Source: Pelagophyceae sp. CCMP2097 (taxonomy: Eukaryota > Sar > Pelagophyceae). Taken from it: 11,892 nucleotides of DNA. Of this stretch, positions 1-9,700 are shown in pieces. The stretch is from positions 242,896 to 254,787 of the forward strand of contig MU657231.1 of the NCBI GenBank assembly GCA_026770575.1, in the 5' to 3' direction. The position numbers were made by a program, and so were the translations under genes. Under the pieces are notes generated by a model. The model did not search any database. It was given only the letters and a program-made list of their open reading frames with translations, and had not been told where the DNA came from. Position 1 is the stretch's first letter, and each line of letters begins with the position of its first letter.

Positions 1-108
1 GCCTTTGGAAATGCCTTTGGAAATGCCGATGGAAATGCCGATGGAAATGCCTTTGGAAATGCCTTTGGAAATGCCTTTGGAAATGCCTTTGGAAACGCCT
101 TTGGAAAC
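1..108. repeat. 12-bp minisatellite, 9 copies (GCCTTTGGAAAT)
   Basis: Nine head-to-tail 12-bp units fill positions 1-108 from the window edge. Five read GCCTTTGGAAAT, two have GCCGAT at the start (units 3-4) and the last two end in AAC. The array may continue outside the window. Because 12 is divisible by three, it yields a spurious MEMPLEMP-like open frame. Confidence 0.97.
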
Positions 109-2225
109 GCGCATCGATTGCCGAAAATGCCGAACAGTGCAAAGGCCGAATTCGGCCAACCTTGAATGGGGTCCCCGTTTGCACCGTCGAAACGGCCGTT
201 TCAGAAGAAAAACGACCCGACGTCTGCCCAGAGGTCTTTTTCGAAAGACGTCGCCTTGTCAGGGCTCGAATCACGGCCATGGGCGCCTTGCGAATGACCG
301 TTTTCTCAAAGGCCCCGAAGCGAGCGCGGCTCTCTTGGGCCCGCGGTTTCGAGAGCGCGGCCCTCTCTTGTGCAGTCGGAGAGGCGCCCTTTTCGGAGGC
401 GCCCTTTTCTCAGGCCGGGGAAAACGCACCCGCAATCACCGCGGCAATGTGGCAAGCCCAAATTTCCAAAGTGCAACGATATTCAAAACGCCCTCTGGGT
501 CTTTTTGTGCACACGCCCGAGGTGGGCCGTGTTTTTCGAAAGAGGTTTGCGGCTTTTCCAAGAGGGCAACGGCGCTGGCCTCTGCGCCCCGGAATGCCCC
601 GGACGAAACCCGCTCGCTTGCTCCAAGACCCTCTTTGGCGGTTGAAACGGGCTCTGCGCATCCCGCAACCCGATGCTCTGTTCAAACTGGCGGCTCGTAC
701 AATGCAGCCCGGACCGTTGGAAAGGGCCCTTGCCCTGCGGGCCGTTTGGTGGAGACGGCATCGGGGAGCGGAGTGAAAGGGTTGGGCAACGCGGCCTCTT
801 GAGCCGATGCCCCGCCGGCGCAGATAGTCCGACAAAGGTGCCCTTTTAACCGGCCCCTCGCCGAGATGAGACGCTCGAGTACGGAGGCGCCGTCGAGAAG
901 TCGGCCTTTGGAGACCGGTGGAGAATGGCCCCTTGCCGAGGGTCGAAAGGCGGCTCTTTGGACCGACGATGCAAAGCCGACGATGCAAAGAGACGGGCTT
1001 TGGACTCTAAAAAGGCCTTCGCGGACCGTTTTTTACAAAGCACCGTGGCAGCTCTGAAAAGGGCCGCTCTTGTGAGAGGCGGTCCAAGGACCGCCTTGCT
1101 CGCTCCAACAACGTGCTCAAACGTGCCCACGCATCGTACGAGCCGCGATAGGCCGAAACGTCGTTGAACAGGCCGAAACCTGGGTGCAAAAGGCATCATT
1201 CAAATCCTTTTTGGCCCCTTCAAAGTGCCCCTTTCGAAGAAAGGCTTCAAATTGACATCCGAGCGCATGGAATGCGGCGTCTTCGATGGCCGTCTGCAAG
1301 CAGGGCGTTGCGGCCTTGCCACGTGGCACCCTCTCAAAAACGCGCAAAAACGCAAAAACGCCCCCGAACGCGGGCCCAGTTTCCAAGCCAGTCGACGCTC
1401 TCAAAAACGTTCAGAACCCGCTCAAAGAATCACCCCCTTGAAGCCGCCCCGTCCCTTGATCGCGAAAGGAACCGAGTCGAGATGAGCACGCTCCGAGCGG
1501 CAGTCCCCGAGGGCCCGAATCGATGCCGCCGAAGCGAGGCCGCCGAATCGAGGCCGCCAAAGGCTTCCCAACGTCGTAAAACGTCTGTTGCCCTTTTTCA
1601 AGACGCGTTTTCAGAAAACGTGTACCTCTGGCCTTGTCGAGTCGTGCGCGAGCCCGTAAAACGGCCGCAGTCAAAAGCCTTGCAAACTTCGAGAGCGCGA
1701 AAAGGTGGGACTCAGTCGACGCGCACTCGAGGAGCGGCCTTGCTCGCCATGAAACGACGTGCAAAAAACCTTGGGCGATTTTCGAGACGGGTTCCCCGAA
1801 AACGCGCGCTTCCCCGTCTCCAAAGCGCCGCTCTGGGAATCGCGCAACGATCTTTGCGAATGGCCCATGTGCCTCGTTTGCGGCCCCCGTGCGGCTGGAC
1901 CCCACGCGGCCCCGTACGGAGCTGCGGCGGTTTCTCCGGCGACGACCAAGACTCTCGAGCCTTTCGAGGACTTTGGAGCCGCCTCTCGCGGTGCTCGGCC
2001 ATGGCTCTTGTTTCGGCGACTCTGCGCCGAAACAGCGCGGGATTGGGGCCCCATGTCGGCTGTTTCCCAACGCGAGCGCCGTTGCCGAGGCCGCCCAGAC
2101 CCGGATTGCCCCCTTGAAAAAGTCGGCCATCTTTTTGCGTGTTGGAGAGCCCTTTGCGTTTTCGGCGACTTTCAAGACGCGCAAAAAGGCTCGACGTGTT
2201 TGCGCCGACGGAAAAACGCGCCTCG

Positions 2226-2249
2226 GCGTTCCAAACGGCGTTCCAAACG
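2226..2249. repeat. 12-bp tandem duplication (GCGTTCCAAACG x2)
   Basis: Two exact adjacent copies, in the presumed intron 8. Confidence 0.9.
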
Positions 2250-3062
2250 GTGCACAACAGGAGGGCCACTCTGGGCGTCTTTTGAACATGCCGGCTTGGT
2301 GTCCGGGAAATTCGCCGAGAGCAAGAGACGGGCCCCTTTTTCCGAAAAAAATGACGCCCAAGAACAGGACCCACCGTGCATCCGAGGGAGCCGCACCTGC
2401 CATAAGTGCCCATCGCGCGTCTCGCCGGGGCTCTTCTTGGCCTCGGGGGGTTCTCGAGGCCATCGTGATTGAGTGCTGGGGCGGTTTGAGCGCCACCGAG
2501 CGCAGCAAAAAGGCGCGTTTGAAACATGAAGAGCCCTTTTAAGTTCGACGGCGCCCAAAGACGCTTCTACGACGGCGAGTGACAAAGGCGGCGTTTGGAC
2601 GAGCCGGTGAACACCGAACCAACTCGGATTTGATGTCCCCCCGAGTAAAAGCTTGCCACGTTGGTCGACAGTGCCCGGGTTCGGCGACGGTCGGATCGCC
2701 GATTCTCCGCTGGGCCCGGGTCCGGGTCCGGCAGTTGCCACGAGATTCCCAAAACCAACAGCACAAGGCCAAAAGACCACACATCCAAGATGATGCACAA
2801 CCACCGGCGTGTCAAAATCGCACTCAGGCGGCTCTTGAGCATTTCATAAATCTCATTCCAAAATGGGCGACCGCACTTTTCAAAAACTTTTGGGTTCCAT
2901 GTTTGAATATCTGCCTCGTTGCGATTTTGAATTGTTTGGTGCGTTTGGGTCTTTTGAGGCACTTTGGGTTTTCATTTTTGAATCCGCCGAGCTTTTTGGT
3001 TTGTGCTTTTGGGGACATCTCGTGGCACCTGCTGTCGCAACGGGGGCCCTCGCCGTTCAAAA

Positions 3063-3099
3063 GGCACTTCTTCCCGCAATTGCGGCACTTCTTCCCGCA
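3063..3099. repeat. Direct repeat GGCACTTCTTCCCGCA x2
   Basis: Two copies of a 16-nt sequence separated by 5-6 bases (about 3063-3078 and 3084-3099). They lie at the edge of the lower-GC block in presumed intron 8. Confidence 0.85.
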
Positions 3100-3538
3100 T
3101 GGTTCCCGGGGCACGTTTCGGACGCAACGCCGCTGCGGCGCAACGTCGACGTTTCAGATGAGGGCCAAAAGAACCGACGATGGGCCGTGCTCCGAAGACG
3201 GAGCGATGCCCCAAAAACGAGCTCTGGCCGCCGCCTTGCTCCGGTCATCCGTGCCTTCGGGCGACTTTTTCGAGACGGGCGTCGCAACGGGCCTCGCAAC
3301 GGGGGCAACGTCGCGGCGAAGAGGGGTGGATGCCACCGCAACGTTTTCGGCCATCTTCCGGATCTGTCTTTTGAGACCCTCTCCGTTTCCCTCCGTCGAC
3401 CGCATGGATTCGGCTGGTGGTTCTATGCGACGGACGTCGGACCGCTCCCGCCCTCTCGAATCTGGCGGCTCTTAAATCCGGCTTGCCCCAAAAGGTGGTC
3501 AACGGCGCCGCTCCAAGTCGGCGATGCACCCTTTCGGG

Positions 3539-3566
3539 GATGCGACGGCCCGGATGCGACGGCCCG
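3539..3566. repeat. 14-bp tandem duplication (GGATGCGACGGCCC x2)
   Basis: Two exact copies about 80 bp past the exon 8 donor, followed by a degenerate third start (GGATACCCGG). Confidence 0.9.
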
Positions 3567-3644
3567 GATACCCGGATATAAACTTGACCGGGCGCAGCAC
3601 TCCGATTTCGCCTTTTTCCATATGTCGCCGCGCGGTTTGCCCAC

Positions 3645-3733
3645 CCGTCGGCGGAGAGGGCGAGCATCGCGACGTCGCTCTCGTGCGCGGTGATGACCGT
3701 CGACTTGCGCAGATCATACAGCTCGAGGCGCAC
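3645..3733 (-). CDS. ATG18: PROPPIN exon 8 ([26 protein letters not shown]), last exon recognised
   Basis: An 89-nt exon entered at AAATAG|GTG (3734). It encodes [20 protein letters not shown] and VAMLALSAD plus two bases of Gly. The AHES/AHDS and LxxDG motifs are typical of this blade. The likely donor is GTGGGC at 3644, phase 2, after which the family requires G(T)LLATAS-KGT. The reading frame beyond 3644 ([11 protein letters not shown]) is unlike the family, so an intron is inferred. No next exon was recognised down to position 1. Confidence 0.92.
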
Positions 3734-6700
3734 CTATTTCGCGGCGTTTTTTACCGGGTTTCCTGAATACGGCGCGGTCCAAAGGTAAAGGCCTCACGTG
3801 GCCCTTTGAGAGGCCAGGCAGGGCCAGGACGTTGTTCGCCGCGTGCGCGCAGAGCGCGACGAGGCCTAGGCGCGTGCGGGACCACCCTTCAAAACCGCCT
3901 TCCCCAAAAGGGGATCCCATGTGGACACGCTCCGTCTTCCAACGGCCCCGGCGCAAAAGAGGCCGCTTCGACTCAAAGTCGCCGATTCAACGCGCCGAAC
4001 GCGCATGCCCAACGGCGTCATTTCGACTTTACAAAGGCCCCGAAGAAGACGCCTCGGAGAACGCAACGAGGGCCCCGTGCAACATGTATTCGGGGCGCGC
4101 CTCTTGCGTGGAAACGTTGAACCAACGTTGCCGGTTTCGCCTTTTCGGCATTTTCGGGCGGCAAAGCGGCAAACAGGGCCTGCAGAGACGGGGCCCACCG
4201 GCGCAAAAGGGCGGTTGACGGAGCATCCTTGCGGGGGCGCAAAGGCCGCATCGAGACGGTGCCATTCATACAACGCGCAAGGCCGCAAAACGTGCGTCGC
4301 CGCATTCAAGCCGTGCCCACCCGGAAATGGCCGCCACCCTGCTCCGAAAAAACGAGGAACCAAAGGGCCCTTTTGAGGGACTGCCAAAGGCCCTTTTCAA
4401 TCCACCCACAAGGAGCACCAAGTTTTCGGCCTTGGGCACGCTTCGCAAGCGGCCCCGTGATTCGGCGCGCTCAAGAAAAGGGCCCGTTGGGAAGCGGCCG
4501 AATCCAACGGCCGAATCCAACGGCCCCATTTCGAGAGCCCGCACCGCAGCCCTCGCAAGGGACCGCCAAAAAATGGGCCCTTGTTCGAAAAGATGCCGTT
4601 GAAAAGGTGCCGTTGAAAAGGTGCCGTTGAAAAGGGCCGCAGTTGCATCGTCGGACCCTTTCACCGCCCCTCGTCTGTAAGTGGCCCTTGTGGACTGTCC
4701 TTTGGGGCGCCGCTTTGCGACGTAGGACGATGCCCTTGCTCGACGGCGCCGTCTCCAAGGGCCATCTTTCTTCGGGGGTATTTCGAGGAGCCAGGGCTTG
4801 TTGAGGACCCTCCTCGAACCCAATGTACACCGCGCCTGGGGGGCCGCTTCGGAATGCGCGTTTTTGGAAGCCCGTGGGAGACCGCAACAAGCCGGCCGGA
4901 GAGAACGACGTTCGAAACGGGCAGTCGTCGAGTCTTCCGTGGACCGCAAAAGCGATCCGTTAAAGGACCAAAGGACATTCGTAAGGGCCCAAAAGTGCGG
5001 CCCCCAACAAAGGGAGAAATCCGAATGGGAGAGGGTGGCAAATGACACATCGGACCGTCCACGCGGGCCGTCCAAGCAGGCGTCGCGCTAAACGGACCGT
5101 CGACGGCGCAGACCGTCTGCGGGGGCTGGTCGCCGAGGCCTTGTACAGGCGAGTCGACGGACGGTCCGTTGGGCCCCTATCGACGGGCCCGCGGCGGCGC
5201 GCGCCGCAGCGAGGGAGCCCGCATTTTGGCATTTTGGCAACGCGGCAAAGGTCCCAAACCCAAATTCGAACCGAATGCAAAAGAGGCCCGAAGAGGATGA
5301 CGTCAACCAGAGCGTCGTTGGTCCGCACCGGAAAAACGCGCCAAACGACGCCGGGGGCGGCCGCCCGCGGCCAGAGGCGCGGCGCGGGGGGGGCGCGGGC
5401 GACGCAGGCAACACGGCGACGCAGGCGACAAGGCGCCTCGCAGGCGGACCCTTCGGATCATCCGTCGGTCTAACAGGGCCCTTCAAAGAGGCACAGGGTG
5501 CAAAGGCCTCGTAAGTGAACGCCAAAGAGGCCGCTGCAGGGCCCAGAGAGCACTCCAAGGGCCCTTGAAAGAGGCCGAGCCAGCCACCAAGGTCGCTCCT
5601 CCCGGGCAAGTGGGCGCCGCAAAAGAATCGCTGAAAATGCCGTCGAAATCGGCTTCGGGTCCGAATTGTGGACCCGCCGCGGCCCCGAAACCTCCGCTCC
5701 TCGCGCACCCGAACTCGCCGCACTCCGCTTTTTCGGGGCCGTGCAAGCTGAGATCCACGTTCGAGTCTGACCCACTTGCAAAAGGTCGTGGCCGTACTCC
5801 GCCCGCCCTTCGGCGATGCCCCCCCGCTCCTCGTGGGATTGTACTCGCGCCACAGTCCGGCGCTTCGACGAGGCGGCGGTCTCATAAAGTGTTGCGCGCG
5901 TTCGCGACGGCGAGGGCAACAGAGAGGGACATCCCACCCGAGGCACTCCCCCCCACGCCCACTGCCGCGGGGATGCGCCGACCTGGCGGACTGCACCCTC
6001 CGCTCGCTCCGCTGCGGAGTGCACCCCGACGTGTATCGCTGAAAAGGGCGACTTGCACCAAGAGGCGGCGCGTTTTCGGACTCGCCGCATTCCTGCGTCT
6101 CGGAACGGTCCTTTTTTGATGGAGCGTCGTGTTGATATGAAAACCTCAACTCGAACCTCGTCTTCAGAATGAAAAAAGGACCGTTTGGAGATGCTCTTCG
6201 AGGCGCGCTTCCCGCGGCGAGTCCTTTAGACGCGCGTCAGAGTGCGCCAGAGGCTTCCTGTGCGAGTTTGAACGGGGAGTTTGAACGGGGACCGCCAAAG
6301 AGACTTGCCAGGAGAGCAGGGACCCTCGAGGCCACGTCCAAAGGGACCCTCGAGGCCGGTGCTCTGTCGACCGTCTTCGGGCCCGGACTGCGGGCCGCCG
6401 TCCACGGGACCGTATGACGGGTCAATGTGCCCACAGGGGACTTGGCCCGGGCCCTCTTTCATGCGTCTCAAACGTCGGAGAGGCGCCCTCTCGAGAGGCC
6501 AACGTCTTCGGTGGCTTTTCGACTGCCGTCGGAGCCACAATCTCAAAGCAAGAAGACAGGGGCCTTTTCGAGACGCCCTCTGCAGAGGCTTTCGAAAAAC
6601 GCAGAAAGATGCGCCCTTTGAGAACGGGGCCGACAGGGCCGTCTCCGGGGGCCATCCTCCGGGGACCGCCTGCGAGGTGCCGTTTCGAGCGGCCGGCTCC

Positions 6701-9700
6701 GGGGGGCCGCATATTTTCAAAAGGGCCCTTGTATATGGCCCCGGCTCGAAACGGACGCTCGATCCCGGCTTTGGAAAAAGGTTCATTCGGCCTTTTTCAG
6801 ACGTCTCGAGGGGCCGCCCTTTTTCGGCGCCGTCTCAAAAGGCCGTTGGAGAACCGCAGTCCGTTGGAGAACCGCAGAGGGCCCGGTTCTTGGCGCCGCT
6901 CTCCGAGCCGGGTCCAGAGGCGGTCAAAAACAACAAGGGCCCGCAGGTCAGGGCTTTCCCAGGGACCGGGCTCTCGGGACCCGGCTCTCGGACCCCGGGA
7001 CCCAATCCATCCCGGGCGCGGAAGAAACGGGGCCCGAGAAAAGGCAAACTTGTTCGGACCTCGCCAACGAAAGGCCCTCCTCGCAGGCCGTCTTGCGAGA
7101 CGAACAGTCCGGCGCAGACCGGTGAAGGCCACGCCCAAAGGCCGGTGAAAAGGGCCGGTGAAAAGGGCCGGTGAAAAGGGCCGGTGAAAAGGGCCGGTGA
7201 AAAGGGCCGGTGAAAAGGCGTAGACGCGCGCGCCTCGGCGCGCACGCAGCCAACGAGCCCGCCTTTGGAAAATGGGCGACGCGAATACCGTGCCGCATTC
7301 AAGAACACGTTGCTCTCGAATCCGTTTGGCAATGTCCAACGCTCTCCACACCCGCCTTTGTGGGCCACGATTCGGCCAGACGCACTCGGGGCCAAGACGC
7401 TCCCCAAACCGGCGGCCGAGGTGCGGCTCGGGCGAAGCCCAATGTCCGGCGCGGGGCCTTATCGATTTTTGGGGGCCGTCGTCCAAAGGGCCCTTTGGAG
7501 CAGAACCGCAGGCCTCTTCGGGGCCGTTCCAAGGGCCGTCCAAAACGCTTTGAACTCTCGTCCAATAAGGCACCTTTCGAGCCCGCAGAGACCTCTTCAG
7601 GGCCCTTGGAGCCGCCGCCAAAGGCGCCGCAAGAACGGGCGCCTCCCCGAAGGGACCGCCCCGAGTGGGCGGCCCATCTGCAGGGCGGCCCATCTGCAGG
7701 GCCCGTGCACCGAAAAGTCCACCGAAAATTCCACCGGCCATTCGCAACCGGCACACTGCCCCAAACTCCGACGTTTCCAAACCCCGGACCGCCCGACGTT
7801 GCGCGGGGCGTCGTGCGGCATCTTTGGGACCGTCCACCGAAACCGCATCAGACGAGCAAGGACCAACGCGTCAAAACGGCTCTCCGGGACCCTCCGCAAC
7901 TGTCCAAAAGGACTGTATGGTCCCTTCTGTCCTTTGGGCCGTCTTCCGAGGGGCCCAAGTAGTCTCCCTCCAAACGACCGCTTCATGGACCGCACAAGGG
8001 GGTCTGTCATAAGGGCCTGTCATAAGGGACTGTCCAAAGGGACTGTCATAAGGGACTGTCATAAGCAACTGTCCAAAGGGACTGTCCAAAGGGACTGTCC
8101 AAAGGGACTGTCCAAAGGGACTGTCCAAAGGGACTGTCCAAGGGGACTGTCATAAGGGCCTGTCCAAAGGGACAGTCCAAAGGGACTGTCCAAAGCAACT
8201 GCCCTTCGGAATATCTATTCCGAGGGACCGTAGACGGGGCGATCCAAGCAACCGTCCTCGGCGACCGTCCTTGATGGCATTCCGAGGGGCCGTCGAATGC
8301 ATTCCGAAAGGCCGTTGAACGGGGGCGTCGCATTCGAAGCCGCAGTTCTCATTTGAAACGGACCGTTCTCATTCGAAACGGACCGCCGCATTCGAAACGG
8401 ACCGTTGGCCCGTCTTCGAAGCCGCCGCCCGGGGCCGCGGCCAAGAGGGACCCGCCCAAGAGGGACCGCCCGTCCTTGGCCCATGAAGACGGAGTCGTTC
8501 TCCTCGGCGTCTCGAATGGTCGTTCTCCACGGGGGCGTCGTTCCCCGGGGCCGTGCCTTCTCCGGCCCTCTTCAAGGGCGCCGTCTCGAATGGCCCCTCG
8601 TGATAGGGCCGTCTCCGTTTCAAACGTCTCGAAAGACGTTGCGCTTCAATTTCTGGACCCGCAAAGTTTCGCAAAGTTGAAAACCTTGCATCGCTCCACG
8701 CGGGCATCGTTCCAAACCCAACAAGGGTGCGGCACAACTCGAAAGCGGCCGAGAAGCGGCCCCGGCCCGTTTGGACGACGACGTCGGAAAAATTCGGGAC
8801 GCGGCGTAGGCACCTTTGGGATTGGCTTGCGTGTTGATCTGATCCAGCAGCTTCAAATCGCTGAAGCGGTAGACGTACGCCTTGGTCGCCAGCACGACGA
8901 CAACGCGGTCGCCTTTTTTGGAGCGGCATTTTTTGCGCACTCGAAGCGACGCGCGCGACTCACGTCGGAGCTTGACCGCTTTGACGTCGCTTCGGAAGGA
9001 GAGCTCGCCGATGCACCGGTCCTGGTGGTCGTCCCAGATCATCACCTACGCGCTGAAATCCGGGACGTTTTGCGGCCGCGTTGAAACGGACCTTGTTGGG
9101 CGGGTACCGAGGCGAACGGCCGCCGCCGACCTACGACCGTCTCCCAAGGTACAACTTTCAAACAAGAAGCATTCGACAAGGCGCCTTTCAAACAAGTCGC
9201 CGCATCCGACTTTGAAAGTTGTTCGAGCTCTGAACAAAGTCCGCCTCTCAAAAACCGCGACCCAAAAGGACCCAAAAGCGCGTTGCTCTGCATCTTTGGA
9301 AACCCGCCGAGAGACGGCATCTCCTTCGACTTTGCCCGTCGAGGCTTCGCCGACAAAGGCCCCGTCTCGAGAGCCCCGTCTCGAGGGACCTGTCTCGAGG
9401 GCGTCGTCGAGACGGGGCCGTATGCCGAGGCATCGTGCCGAGGCATTTTCAGTTCATTCGAAGACCTCTCGGGGACCCTCGAGACGGGCCCACCTCTTTG
9501 GGCCCGGACATTTGGCCCGTAGAGAGGTTGCGTCTTCAGGGCTGCGAAGTCTCGAGAGAGGGGCCCGCCGAGACGGGCCCGTAGAGAGGGACCGTAGAGA
9601 GGGGCCCGCCTCGATGGTCTTGAGAGAGGGCCCGTCTCGAAGTCTCGAGGGCCCGCCTCGAACGCCCGCCGAGACGGGCCCCGTCTCGAGTGCCGTAGAG

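Larger units (their letters stand above)
1..3644 (-). other. Presumed intron 8 (at least 3.6 kb, open at the window edge)
   Basis: Follows the GTGGGC donor after exon 8. The next blade (LLATAS-KGT) and the FRRG motif were sought on the minus strand by reading translations, and none was convincing. The composition matches introns 3 and 6: high GC, low TA and many short tandem duplications. A lower-GC block lies at about 2830-3060. The stretch may hide divergent or micro-exons, or intergenic sequence. Confidence 0.55.
3866..8813 (-). other. Intron 6 (4,948 nt), giant repeat-rich intron
   Basis: Begins GTGCCT and ends GCGCCTAG|G. It splits the ANPK|G codon between exons 6 and 7. It holds dozens of 12-18-bp tandem duplications and two clear 13-bp minisatellites, at 7141-7218 and 8003-8197. 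A block around 5090-6150 has fewer AAAGGGCC motifs than the rest. Open frames up to about 350 codons occur on both strands but show no recognisable domain, so no nested gene is called. Confidence 0.9.

Noticed and set aside
5..802. Plus-strand 265-codon frame beginning with MEMPLEMP-type repeats
   Set aside because: The start is the 12-bp minisatellite read in frame. The rest has no domain and is Arg/Pro-rich intron-like sequence with long frames in other phases at the same place.
1980..2045. FRRR on the minus strand as the lipid-binding FRRG motif
   Set aside because: The fourth residue is not Gly and the surrounding residues do not match the conserved blade-5 context.
2041..2120. SATALALGN on the minus strand as the missing LLATAS blade exon
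   Set aside because: It is not followed by KGT-[LI]-[IV]R, and no suitable AG|G acceptor gives the right phase and residues.
1411..2508. Minus-strand 365-codon frame, the longest in the window
   Set aside because: No recognisable domain, composition typical of GC-rich noncoding DNA, and overlapped by 237-317-codon frames on the other strand.
5088..6149. Minus-strand 353-codon frame in intron 6
   Set aside because: Low-complexity Arg/Pro/Gly-rich product with no motif. It lies inside an intron whose flanking exons join perfectly.
6797..7837. Minus-strand 346-codon frame with [13 protein letters not shown] repeats
   Set aside because: The repeats are the 13-bp minisatellite translated; no domain outside it.
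8003..8197. CRISPR array
   Set aside because: Units are 13 bp and contiguous with no spacers, and the setting is an intron of a eukaryotic gene.
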